Origin: Alopecurus myosuroides
Taxonomy: Eukaryota; Streptophyta; Magnoliopsida; Poales; Poaceae
Direction: 5' to 3'
Assembly: GCA_028641055.1 (NCBI GenBank)
Contig: CM054057.1
Span: 326,622,941-326,686,940 of the forward strand
Length of the DNA: 64,000 bases
A model generated the notes under the pieces. That model was not told where the DNA came from and did not search any database. It was given only the letters and a program-made list of their open reading frames with translations. The position numbers and the translations under genes are program-made. Positions 41,558-54,000 of this stretch are shown piece by piece. The number at the start of each line of letters is the position of its first letter. Position 1 is the stretch's first letter.

Positions 41558-42038
41558 TGACGAGGGGATGACTCCTGGACCTATCGGGTAAGATTACCCG
41601 GTCCAAGGCCCATGACCCAAGCCCAAGGGGAGACGCCACTGACTGTTCTACAAGGTCCACCCGCAAGGCCTTGCGGGTCAAGTTAGGAAACTTGTAACCG
41701 ACTTAGGTTTAGGGTTTGTATCCCTCCAGCGTATGATTCGAGACCTGTCCATCTATATAAAGCCAGGAGAATCACCAAGAGAGGGACAAGCAACACCGCA
41801 CCACCAAAGCCTTGAGCTCGAGATCATACACTCGACTTGAGCACCCCTTATTGTAACCGATCTACTCATCAATACAGATCGACAAAAGGAGGAGTAAGGG
41901 TTTTACCTCTACGAGGGCCCCAAACCTGGGTAAATCGTGCCCCCTGTTTAGCCGACGATTGTCACCAGCGCCCACAAGTTCTCCTAATCGAAACCCTATG
42001 GGCTCACCCGAGGGACTTGTTGAGATGCATATTCGACA
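41558..42038 (+). mobile_element. LTR of Tat-like Gypsy, flanked by internal DNA on both sides
   Basis: 481 bp, TGACGAGGGGATGACT to GCATATTCGACA. On the left is 3' internal DNA (pol end, antisense ORF); on the right a primer site and gag start. A CCATCTATATAAAGCCAGG promoter box lies at 41749-41767. Related to 3679-4129. Confidence 0.85.
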
Positions 42039-42058
42039 ATTGGTGCCGTCTGTAGAAC
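42039..42058 (+). other. Primer-binding site of Tat-like Gypsy
   Basis: ATTGGTGCCGTCTGTAGAAC follows the LTR end directly. It is close to the GGCGCCGTCTGTGGGAA sites of Tat-lineage elements. Confidence 0.75.
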
Positions 42059-42770
42059 GGCGGGCGCTGGATCTCCGGCATCTTAGGCCTCATCGACAAC
42101 CAACTCACGATGGAGCCCCGAAACTTCGACCCCAACCAATCCGATCCGAATCGGATCAGTCATCGTCGCCCCTCACTCACCGGAATCACGCCCGATATTC
42201 AGCGACTTCGATAAAAGTATCACCCTGACGTTCGGGAGCTTCCAGTTCTACGCCAACAAGGAGTGAATTCTTCACTTCCCCGAGCAAACCAATCCCGAAG
42301 GATCGGGATCTGGATCGATCTCTATCCCAGGAGCTGTCGATTCATGGCCCTACTACGCGCATCGCGACTTGGCGAAAAGCGGCGAATCTATCCGCCTCAA
42401 CCTCCGCAACTTCCATACCCTCTCCACAGAGGAACCTTCGCGGGTCAGGAAAGCCTTCCAAACTACGCCTAGGACCTGCGAGCCATATCTGGCTCAGGTC
42501 TGCATGGCAGGATCAGGAGATCCACCCGAAGAAACTGAGAACAGCGCAAGGGAACACGCTACCATCGGCGTTTTACGAGCCGCTTGGGATCGGGCAAAGG
42601 AGGCCATCCGCACAAGCAAACCACTCGAAGCCGGAGCCCCTCATGAGGATATGACCGCCTACCACTATCACCTAGTGAGAGCGGCCACTTTAATCAAGGA
42701 AGCTCGTATAGATCTAGCCGAGCGGAGGAGATTAGCAGATGTGTCAAGCCAGCGCTGAGCCGCGCTATCC
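42059..42770 (+). pseudogene. 5' leader and gag start of Tat-like Gypsy, truncated
   Basis: An ATG at 42110 opens MEPRNFDPNQSDPN, a typical Tat gag start, but the frame closes after about 35 codons. A second frame from about 42369 reads LSTEEPSRVRKAFQTTP, RAAWDRAKEAIRTSKPLEAG and EARIDLAERRRLADVSSQ, ending at 42758. The capsid domain is not reached. The sequence is cut near 42770 at a duplicated 24-bp motif. It belongs to the copy that shares the LTR at 41558. Confidence 0.6.
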
Positions 42771-42841
42771 AAAACACATTCTGTAGGGAATCATCCCGCA
42801 AGGAAAAGATACGTCTCAAACACATTCTGTAGGGAATCATC

Positions 42842-44085
42842 ATTATTGCTCTTCACTTGTGGATTGAATAATATAGAATGATAACCAAGTTCCAATGGAG
42901 ACACGGAATTCAGGTGAACTCTGCAACAAACTTTACAAAACCAAAGAAGAACAACAAATATTTTTGGCTTTTCGAATTAAAACAAGAACAGAAAGAACAA
43001 GCAAACAAAGCAAAATATTTTTGGATTTTTAAATATTAAACCGAAACGAGAAAGTAAAAAAACCAAAAAAAAAGAAACTAAAGAAGAAAATAAAGAGAAA
43101 CAACATAAATATTTTTGGTCTTTTTGTGTTTTGGAAAGCAATAACAAAATAATAAAAACAAGGAGAAACGAAAACAAACCAAAGAAAATGAAAACATGGA
43201 TATACAAAGAACCGACTGAACATGATATAAAGTTGAGTCTGATGTCGGTATACCTCCCCCCAATCTTATACTTTTTACTCTTCTTGATCACATTGTATCT
43301 CCCTCTTCTCTTGACCCTTGAAAACTTCCTTCACACCACACTCAAAGTAATTCGCATTAGAGGGTTAGTGCACAATAAAAAATGCATGGGTTCTGCAAGG
43401 GCACAAGTGCTACTGATACTTTTAAACATTAGCTACAGCCACTTATGTTTCGTGAAGAAAATAAATCCACTCAACATAGTAAAAGAGCAATTGCAAGAAA
43501 AATGGCAGAATTTGCCAATACCAGAACAGTGTGTAAAGACGAATTATTTCGGGGCACTTAAGATGCTCAGATAGAAAAACGTAAAGAACAAAAAAGTTTC
43601 GGAATTATCCGAGGAATAAGCACAAAACGTTTCAGGTCATGTTGATATTTTTGTGAATTGTACGATTTTTTAGGTGGACAGCATAAATCTGTTTCCTGTG
43701 CAGAAATCCAAAACCAACTCCAACTTTCGCTAGAAACTTTACTTGGCACAACTAAAACATGCAAATAAAGATACAAAGGAGTTTCTACAGAATTATACAA
43801 CCCCTTGACTCAAAGAAAATAGAGAAAACAAATGTGGATGTCGTGAAAACATGCATAACCACAGTAATCAGGGTGAAAACATGACTATGGATGATGGAAA
43901 ACATGATTATACTAAAGTAGCAAGGTTATAACAGAAGTAAACATGGTGAAAACATAATGAGTAAGGTGAAAACATAGTGAAAACATTGTCCTCTTCATTC
44001 AAAATCACTTTGTTAACAAGGTTGACCAAGTCTTGTTACCAGAATAATTTTTATATGAAGAAAAACTTTGCTTAACACTAAATAA
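42842..44085 (-). mobile_element. 3' noncoding region of the second Athila-like element (minus)
   Basis: AT-rich DNA between the protease end and the junction. 43258-43800 is related to 4530-5090 of the first Athila-like element (shared ATTCGCATTAGAGGGTTAG). There is no RT, RNase H or integrase where they would follow protease, and no LTR is recognised on the left. Confidence 0.65.
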
Positions 44086-44473
44086 TCATGTTACCTCAAC
44101 ATTGATAGACATAGTCCCAATCATAATGATTTCATATTCTTTTGGTGATGTTGGAATGGGACAATAAAATTCTCCAATCTTGATGGTCTCAATATTTTCA
44201 ATTGAATTTAAACCATATCTTCTTTCAATCTTCTTGGGAAAATTAACAATATGCTCTTTATCATTAACATTAAAAGTTACTTTTCCTTGATTGCAATCAA
44301 TAATAGCCCCTGCAGTGTTAAGAAAAGGTCTCCCAAGAATAATAGACATATTATCATCTTCAAGCATTTCCAACACAATAAAGTCAGTTAATATCAAACA
44401 ACTAGTAGCAACTTGAACATAAACATTCTCACATATACCAACAGGAATAGCAGTAGATTTATCAGCCATTTTC
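44086..44473 (-). pseudogene. Athila-like protease, C-terminal half (split by LARD)
   Basis: The minus frame from 44473 reads MADKSTAIPVGICENVYVQV, LEMLEDDNMSIILGRPFLNT and AGAIIDCNQGKVTFNVNDKE. It ends at a stop at 44086. The ILGRPFLNTAGAIID block is the C-terminal part of the retropepsin of Athila-lineage elements. It continues the frame that stops at 55716 on the other side of the LARD insertion. The same frame runs on into the LARD LTR up to 44583, but those residues are not part of the protease. Confidence 0.85.
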
Positions 44474-47400
44474 TGTAACGTTCCCACATTTAAATAATGT
44501 AAGAACATCTGTGTTAGTGTGCTAGTCCCTGGATCAATTGCTAGCACCACAGTACAAAATGAAATATCATGCAAATGCATCAAATTCTATTACATCGCAT
44601 GATCCAGTCTTTACAAAATAGTATTAGAACTTGCATAGTCTTAGAAGACTAGCAGAAAACAAAGAAATAGAGCGGAAAACATAGAACAACATTGAGCCCA
44701 TATTCTTCATGTGCCACAGGCAAAACATGTTGGCGATAGTCTCGAGATCCTAAACAAAATCCTCACTCGTCTTCAGAAACATCTGCAATATGGAATATGC
44801 AGCCACAAGGGAGTCAATACAATTTAATGTATTGGCAAGTAACACTATGGTGGATATAAATGGCAAGACTAATACTACATGCTTATTTGGCTGAGTGGAG
44901 TTTTGACTAAGTTTGCATAAAGCAAGTTTTCTCCTATCTCTTTTGTAAAAGAAAACTTTTCTTTTCAAAGGGGTGGCATCATTGGACTGAAATCCAAGCA
45001 CCACAATATTGTTCGCTTGGTCAAATTTTACTTATTAAAAAAGGTGATGTGATTCTTCCGTCCATCCTTGTCCAGCTGCTCATAGATGTCCATAACCGGG
45101 GACACGGCTAAGATGTTAGTTTGTTGACTCTGCAGAGTTTGTGCACTTTCACCTTCAGACTCAAATCAGCCCAAATATCATATACACTCTGAGTGCATTA
45201 AGGAAAGGAGAAGATTGAGACGAGATCTTTCAGAAGCAAGAATTCAACCTAATGGCAAGACCCGTTCCACCTATAATTATGCTACATCTGCTTGTCAAGC
45301 CCAGGCTGAATCTTCACAACTTAGTTAATCAAGACAGAGCCCATATGACTAAAGGCTACAATAGAAGAAATCTAAACTTGAGGAACATCATAATCACTTT
45401 GTTCCTGGGTGGCATTCCTTCAAGTGAACTCCCCTCGGAGAGACACTCAACTATCAATAGCCCCGCATTACAAATCCACCCAGGTGGTTCATTGAAGTTG
45501 TTACTTAGAATTTTTCCACAACATCAAGTAAAACACATTTTGTAGCAAGGCTAAGCATCAACTAAGTAACAAGGCTTCAAAATAACAAGGTATAAGAATG
45601 GCTACACACTACTAGGATATAGCATAGCATAATATAACTTAGTAAAAATTTCCTATCATGCATACTACTCAAAATAAACTAATGCATATAGAAAATAATG
45701 GGTAGTTGAATGATGTGTTACTTGCCTTGTTAAAGTTGGTGAATATATCACACTCTCTTCATAAAAGATCGTTGCTCTCCGTACAATCTATTCATTGAAA
45801 ACACAATAACAAAATAAACAAACATTCTAGCAATCATACAAACAAATGAAGAAAACATACAAAGCAACAACCATAGCAAAAGGCTTTATGGTCATCTACT
45901 ATGGCCAGGGTTGGTTAAAGTTGGAGTTTGAAAGATTCATGCTATGATGGATCCATAAGTTCCCAGAAAACACTTGGGTTGGACTAGGTTGGGTTTTGAA
46001 GAGATCAAACTTTATTAATACCATACTTGTCGAGGAAGTTCCAAGAGTTCACTAAGGGTGATCTACTATTTCACATAACAATGTGTAACACTTAGCTCTT
46101 TTCATCAAAACATTTGAGTGTCCTAAGTTAGTCTTTCCATTTTGGTTAAGGTGGGTCTAGGTTCAACTAACTTCACAGCCATATAGATAACAAGATAAAG
46201 TATTGGGATTTTTCATTTTGGCCAATGGTTGGAAAAAAACAACTTTCTAGATCTTCAACTTGTATGGATTGCTCCAAGTCTTTACATGCTTGTTTTCTTG
46301 AAGATCATCTTCATGCTTCTATTGTAGTCTTGTTCCTTGGATGGATTCTTCTCTTGGTCTTGATAAATTCTTCATGGCTTTCACTTCACTAATTGGTTTG
46401 GGTATGGGTTGGTCGCAAATACCACTAAGTCAAATAGAAAAGAAAGAAAATAAGAAGAAAGATAGAAAGAGAGGGGGAGATGTTTTCTTCTTGATTTCTT
46501 CACACACTTGTACTTCCTTGAGTTTGTTCTAGTTGTTGTGGAGTCTAAGTCTTCCCTTCTATTTCTTCAATGATCTTTCTTGTAGCTCTACTTGTTGCCA
46601 CCAAGTTGAAAGTGAAGTGCCTTCTATTGCTTGAGTCTTGTTTCCATTTGCTAACTTGATGGATTCTTGAAGCAAGAATAGGGGAATGGAGAAGTAGATA
46701 GAAAACTATGGTACTAGTGTTTTGAGGTTCACTAATTTGTATTTTATATGGTTTACCTACTAGGGACTTGGTCTTGGCTCCAAAATAGGCATAAACTCAA
46801 GGAATAGCAGTTGAAAACAAATTCTAAGACATGGTAAACATGGATGAATCATTATGTTGGGTTTTTGGTCAAAAGCACATGGTAATGGTCCAAGGGTTTC
46901 CAAAATGGTTGTGCAAGGTTGTTTCTGGTTCAAGGTTATCAAATGGAGCAATTTTGCAAAAGGAACTGTATTGAAATTATTTATAGAATTAAATCTATGT
47001 CAAAATTACTCAAATATACCACTTAATCCAAAGTTCAAATTTAACTTGTTCAAAAATTATTTTGGGGTAGATGGTATGAAAGTACACATCCCAAGGTTTC
47101 CAAATATATTTTATTTGCAATTTTTGGAATTGTATAATTTGTTATATGCCAAAATTCATCAAACAAGCATATTTAAATTTGAACCAATTTAAGTTTTTCA
47201 AATTTGAATTTTAACAGTGCTAAAAGATTCTACATGTTGTGCTGATTCCAAAAAGTCCAAGTTTGCTAAATTTGGCCTTATGGTTAAAAAAGATATGATG
47301 TTTCTAAGTTCTAGGGACTATTCTGCAATTTTACAATTTTATTTTTATTCGGAAATAAAACCAGAAACAGGCTGGGCCGAAAAGGTCTTATCTGTCACGC

Positions 47401-49202
47401 AGGGCGACGGTTAGGTACTGGGCTTGGGCCGGTTTCACGCTGCGCCGAGCGGTGGATAAGCTATCGGCGCGCGGCTGACTGGGCGACACGCGTCGCTCTG
47501 CTATTGGCGGATACCCCTTCGATTAAGTGATTTAATCATGACCATATCTATCAGATCTAACAGCGAGGGATCAAAGAGAAGCTCACCTGGCGGGCGGGCT
47601 GGCCGGAATATGGCACCACGGTGGCCGACGGCGCAGCGCTCAACGGAGGTGGCGTTCCGGTGGCCGTCTTTCCCAACGGTGATGACGACCTGACTCAAGA
47701 GACGACGCCGAAGAAGATGGTGACGGTGGCGCACTTCCTCGCTTCCGATAACGACGACGGTGAGTGGCCGGAGACGCGCGGGCGCCGATGACCTTCGGGT
47801 TTTGCACGGCGGTGGCATTCCGGTGGCCCCCTAGGCACGGGAGGGGCACGACGAGCAGCGGGACGTCACTACGGAGACGAAGGCGGGGTCAGGGATGCGC
47901 TGCGATTCTGATATTGGCGACAACGGGTGACCGGAGATGGTTCGGGCGGTGGTACTCCTCCGGTCTGCTCGAACTTGACTCCTGGCTGCACCAAAAAAAA
48001 CAAGGAGATGCATGAGAGGATGCACAGGGACAAGGGGAAGAGGGAGGACCCAAAAGGACGTGGCGATGACCTCTGACTACGCCGGAATTGGAGGAACACG
48101 GCCGCGGCAAAGGAGATCTCCGGCGAGCTATTTCTTCGGCCTCGGTGCACTATTTGGGAATGGGTCAGAGGGGAAAGGAAGAGGGGATCGAGGGTTTTAA
48201 GGGGAGGGAAAGGAGGGAATCAAATGCGCACTTAAACGCGAGTAATCACCGGATTCATTTTCGGGAAGAAACGGAAGAGAGAGGTAACGGCCTGAGCTTG
48301 ATGATTATGACGTCATCAACTTTTTTTTTTCTATTTCTTTTATTTCCTGATTTTAATATCTTTAGTTTTAATAATCCAATTGGCCTCAAATTAATTTCTA
48401 AAAATTTGTAATATTAATATCTTTCTATTTAGAACATTTTTATAAACATTTGAACACATTTCACTTTTTATATTGTTGAAAATATAATTAACTACTAATA
48501 GTACTTAATGTATATTTTTAAATTAGAAAAATAATAAAATGAGGTTTTGATTAAATAAAATTTCAGAGACAATAAACATGTCAAATACTATTTTTGAAAA
48601 TCATTTTACCTCACTTTCATATTTTATAAATTTAACATTTCAGTGATTTATTAATAGTAACTTAATTCCATTTTTAGAATAGAGAATTAATTAAATATAA
48701 AAGTGGCTTAATAAAATTTGGAAAAAAATACCACAAGTCATAAGATTGTTTTCTAAGTTTTATTTTATGTTATTTATAAAGCAATGCATTTTATTTTCAC
48801 ACCTTTATGTTTAAAACTTGGAATAACAATTAAAGTTATTATTAAATATTTTATTCTTATCAAATGTTTTTGAGGCTTAGAAATTTATTAAGGGTTATAA
48901 ATCTTCGATTTTTGTTGCCATAAAATAGTTTCACGGTAATATTTGAATTTAAAACATTTTATGTAATAAAGTTTGCTAAAGATAAAATGGTTTTCTTTAT
49001 GTAAGAAAATTCATTTGAGAGGGTTGTAGGGTTTACGGAATAAAGGTATAATTGGATTGGTAATTTCAGTTTCATTGAAATATGTATTGTTTTCTTTTGT
49101 TTTCTTGCATATCATTTGGTTTTTTGGTGACTTACTAAACATGAAAACAAAAGTTTCAAATTTTTGTGATTTTTGCATTTTCCAAAAATCAGGGATGTTA
49201 CA
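44474..49202 (-). repeat. 3' LTR of the LARD-like element
   Basis: 4729 bp, aligning by eye with 51012-55715 throughout with scattered substitutions and small indels. It contains a GC-rich zone (about 47390-48210) within AT-rich DNA, present in both LTRs. Frames such as 47869-48150 and 54394-54675 are parallel in the two LTRs but show no known domain. Confidence 0.92.
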
Positions 49203-51011
49203 GACTACCACCCTTAAAAGAAATCTCATCCGGAGAATTGGGAAGGCTAGAAAGAAATATAGGTCTGGGTGACTGGGTTCCAAAACAACTGGGTGGGCTA
49301 CCACCCTGAAAAGAAACTTTTGTGGGTAGTCTATTTTCATTAGATTGGACTGTAGATTGATTTGGGATTGGCTTGAGTATAACTTTCCTTCGCGGTAGAG
49401 CTGTAGACCAACATAGGTATGTTGAACTACCTTTGACACTGAGGGGTCACTACTTGGGTCAATCAAAAGTCTTTGGGTTCCTCTCAACTTGGTCTTTTGA
49501 TGTCCTTGGAAATCTTGCATCTTCTTGTTGTCATCCTTGAAAGCAGGCACCATTCTATTTGGAACAAAACTCTCATGGTAGGCAATATCTTCCATTGCTT
49601 GATACCTCCAAGGTTAGCTTGATCCTCACCGAAAATTATATGTTTTCAGCAACACTAACATAGGGTCATTACTGTATTCTACCATTCTATGGTTCAGGTT
49701 TCACATCATCGTATCTCTAATAGGTATGTCACTCAGATTTAACATTCCTCATAGCAAGAGTGAATAATGTGAGTAGTCACCATGGGGGCCAATCCATGTT
49801 GCACTCGATAATTACCTTGTACTTGGATTGATGAATCTTGTTTAATAACACTAGGTCACCTCACTTGTCTAATAGAAAGTTTCCAATCTGTAAGACAAAC
49901 TTGAGCAAAGCTATCATTTCTCAACTAGTGGGTTGCTCTGAATTGTTGTAGTTTTCTTCATCTATTATCCTCCTGGTGTTGTAAGCTCCCATTCTTCATA
50001 GCTCATGCAACTTTGAGTCCACTTGTCTATCTTCACTTGTTGATTGGCTTGATGCTCCTTATGAGGTATTTGGCATTGATCATGGATGTGATTGTTCTCT
50101 CACACAGAAGAAAGCAATTTGATACTAGCATTCCTTAAATGGGATGGCTTGTGTTTCAATAGGGTAAAGGTTGTATGATTCCAAATAGTTCTCACTATGG
50201 TTGGTGAATGAGTATGGTGTTGGGTCTGGTCTAGTAGGGATGAGTAGAGGTTTAGAAAGATAGCTAAGGAAGGTTCCTATTCCAAACATTGCAGATCAAG
50301 GAAACTCATCTTGCAAACAACACATAACAAACACATAGCAAAACATTCATAACACCAAACAACATGGTTAATAGAAAACACTAATATTGTCATACCACAC
50401 TCAATGGTATGCTCAATACACTAACACGTTAACGTTGTTCTAACAAATTAACTAGATTGGTGGTATCATCTATATATTCTTGAGTTTTCTTCAGATTCTT
50501 CTCTCAGTGTATTGAAGTATTCTTGATTGTTGTGAAGTATTGGTGTATCTCCAAGTTTTCTTCAACTGTCTTGAGTGTAGGTCTTCATGTGGTGAAAATA
50601 CTTCTTGCACTTCTTGGTATAATCAACATTCCTGTCTTGATGGTATTGAAGAGGTAGGTCATCTAGAATTTTTTGAAGGTGAATAATAGATGAGATGATA
50701 TGAGAAGAATTAAGATGATTGTTTTGTTTCTAAAAGTTTGAACATAGAAAGTTTCCAATCCTAGGGTGATCAATGGGTTATTAACAACTTGTTGCAAATT
50801 GGATATTCACTATAGTGAGAAGGACAATGCACCCGCAAGCCAATCAGGGAACGGTCTCGTGTCCGTGGACACGTAAAGTTGTCCGGGCCGCTTCATCTCA
50901 TTATGCCGCTAGGATCCAAAATACTCTAAGGAGATAATAACATGATAAAAAATGGCTTCCAAACCTAAGGGTCTCGAATCCTAAGGGCAACACAATGCTC
51001 TGATACCATTT
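49203..51011 (-). other. Internal domain of the LARD-like element (noncoding)
   Basis: 1.8 kb AT-rich. The purine tract is at 49205-49215 and the primer site at 50997-51008. A second tract-like CTACCACCCTGAAAAGAAAC lies at 49298-49317. The only frame of note (49011-49595, minus) overlaps the LTR and has no recognisable domain. In LARDs the interior is thought to act as packaged RNA rather than encode protein. Confidence 0.75.
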
Positions 51012-54000
51012 TGTAGCGTTCCCAGATTTAAATAATGTAAGAACATCTGTGTTAGTGTGCTAGTCCCTGGATCAATTGCTAGCACCACAGACAAAATGAA
51101 ATATCATGCAAATGCATCAAATTCTATTACATCGCATGATCCTGTCTTTACAAAATAGTATTACAACTTGCATAGTCTTAGAAGACTAGCAGAAAACAAA
51201 GAAATACAACGGAAAACATAGAACAACATTGAGCCCATCTTCTTCATGTGCCACAGGCAAAACATGTTGGCGATAGTCTCAAGATCCTAAACGAAATCCT
51301 CACTCGTCTTCAGAAACATCTGCAATATGGAATATGCAGCCACAAGGGAGTCAATACAATTTAATGTATTAGCAAGTAACACTATGGTGGATATAAATGG
51401 CAAGACTAATACTACATGCTTATTTGGCTGAGTGGAGTTTTGGCTAAGTTTGCATAAAGCAAGTTTTCTCCTATCTCTTTTGTAAAATAAAACTTTTCTT
51501 TTCAAAGGGGTGGCATCATTGGACTGAAATCCAAGCACCACAATACTGTTCACTTGGTCAAATTTTACTTACTAAAAATGGTGATGTGATTCTTCCGTCC
51601 ATCCTTGTCCAGCTCCTCATAGTTGTCCATAACCGAGGACACGACTAAGATCTTAGTTTGTTGACTCTGCAGAGTTTGTGCACTTTCACCTTCAGACTCA
51701 AATCAGCCCAAACATCCTATACACTCTGAGTGCATTAAGGAAAGGAGAAGATTGAGACGAGATCTTTAAGAAGCAAGAATTCAACCTAATGGAAAGACCC
51801 GTTCCACCTATAATTATGCTACATCTGCTTGTCAAGCCCATGCTGAATCTTCGCAAGTTAGTTAATCAAGACAAAGCCCATATTACTAAAGGCTGCACTA
51901 GAAGCAATCTAAACTTGGGGAACATCATAATCACTTTGTTCCTGGGTGGCATTCCTTCAAGTGAACTCCCCTCGGGGAGACACTCAACTATTAACAACCC
52001 CGCATTACCAATCCACCCAGGTGGTTCATTGAAGTTGTTACTTAGAATTTTTCCACAACATCAAGTAAAACACATTTTGTAGCAAGGCTAAGAATCAACT
52101 AAGTAACAAGGCTTCAAAATAACAAGGTATAAGAATGGCTACACACTACTAGGATATAACATAGAATAATATAACTTAGTAAAAATTTCCTATCATGCAT
52201 ACTAATCAAAATCAACTAATGCATATAGAAAATAATGGGTAGTTGAATGATGTGTTACTTGCCTTGTTGAAGTTGGTGAAGATATCACACTCTCTTCACA
52301 AAAGATCGTTGCTCTCCGTACAATCTATTCATTGAAAACACAATAACAAAATAAACAAACATTCTAGCAATCATATAAACAAATTAAGAAAACATACAAA
52401 GCAGCAACCATAGCAAATGGGTTTATGGTCATCTACTATGGCCAGGGTTGGTTAAAATTGGAGTTTGAAAGATTCATGCTATGATGGATCCATAAGTTCC
52501 CAGAAAACACTTGGGTTGGACTAGGTTGGGTTTTGAAGAGATCAAACTTTATTAATACCATACTTGTCAAGGAAGTTCCAAGAGTTCACTAAGGGTGATC
52601 TACTATTTCACATAACAATGTGTAACACTTAACTCTTTTCATCAAAACATTTGAGTGTCCTAAGTTAGTCTTTCCATTTTGGTTAAGGTGGGTCTAGGTT
52701 CAACTAACTTCATAGCCATATAGATAACAAGATAAAGTATTGGGATTTTCCATTTGGGCCAATGGTTGAACAAAAACAACTTTCTAAGTCTTCAACTTGC
52801 ATGGATTGCTCCAAGTGTTCACATGCTTGTTTTCTTGAAGATCATCTTCATGCTTCTATTGTAGTCCTGTTCCTTGGATGGATTCTTCTCTTGGTCTTGA
52901 TAAATTCTTCATGGCTTTCACTTCACTAATTGGTTGGGGTATGGGTTGGTCGCAAATACCACTAAGTCAAATAGAAAAGAAAGAAAATAAGATGAAATAT
53001 AGAAAGAGAGGGGGAGATGTTTTGTTCTTGATTTCTTCACACACTTGTACTTCCTTGAGTTTCTTCTAGTTGTTGTGGAGTCTAAGTGTTCCCTTCTATT
53101 TCTTCAATGATCTTCCTTGTACCTCTACGTTTTGCCACCAGTGAAGTGCCTGCTATTGCTTGAGTCTTGTTTTCCATTTGCTAACTTGATGGATTCTTGA
53201 AGCAAGAATAGCGGAATGGATAAGTAGATAGAAAACTATGGTACTAGTGTTTTGAGGTTCACTAATTTGTATTTTATATGGTCAACCTACTAGGGACTTG
53301 GTCTTGGCTCCAAAATAGGCATAATCTCAAGGAATAACAGTTGAAGACAAATTCTAAGACATGGTAAAGATGGATGGACCATTATGTTGGTTTTTTGGTC
53401 AAAAGCACATGGTCATGGTCCAAGGGTTTCCAAAATGGTTGTGCAAGGTTGTTTCTGGTTCAAGGTTATCAAATGGAGCAATTTTGCAAAAGGAACTGTA
53501 TTGAAATTATTTATAGAATTAAATTTATATCAAAATTACTCAAATATACCACTGAATCCTAAATTCAAATTTAACTTGTTCAAAAATTATTTTGGAGCAG
53601 ATGGTATGAAAGTACACATCCTAAGGTTTCCAAATATATTTTATTTGCAATTTTTGGATTTGTATAATTTGTTATATGCCAAAATTCATCAAACAAGCAT
53701 ATTTAAATTTGAACCAATTTAAGTTTTTCAAATTTGAACTTTAACAGTTCTAAAAGATTCTACATGTTGTGCTCATTCCAAAAAGTCCAAGTTTGCTAAA
53801 TTTGGCCTTATGGTTAAAAAGATATGATGTTTTAAGTTCTAGGGACTATTCTGCAATTTTACAATTTTTTTTTATTCGAAATAAAACCAGAGACAGGCTG
53901 GGCGAAAAAGTCTTCTCTGTCGCGCAGGGCGACGGTTAGGTACTGGGCTTGGGCCGGTTTCACGCTGCGCCGAGCGGTGGATAAGCTATCGGCGCGCGGC

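Noticed and set aside
42806..42820. GATACGTCTCAAAC as the start of an Athila LTR
   Set aside because: It lies in a 22-bp filler between two copies of a 24-bp repeat; no LTR body follows.
42977..43291. Hydrophobic minus ORF resembling a membrane protein
   Set aside because: It comes from A/T-rich low-complexity DNA (Phe/Leu/Ser runs) in the noncoding end of an Athila-like element.
44474..44583. ATG at 44583 as the start of a 165-residue protein
   Set aside because: The first 36 residues are LARD LTR sequence; the real protease frame continues from 55716 across the insertion.
47501..48411. Paired ORFs conserved between the two LARD LTRs
   Set aside because: Their conservation follows from LTR duplication; frames are short, on both strands and without domains.
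49011..49595. 194-residue minus ORF spanning the LARD LTR border
   Set aside because: It crosses the LTR/internal boundary, has no domain, and LARD interiors are not known to encode protein.
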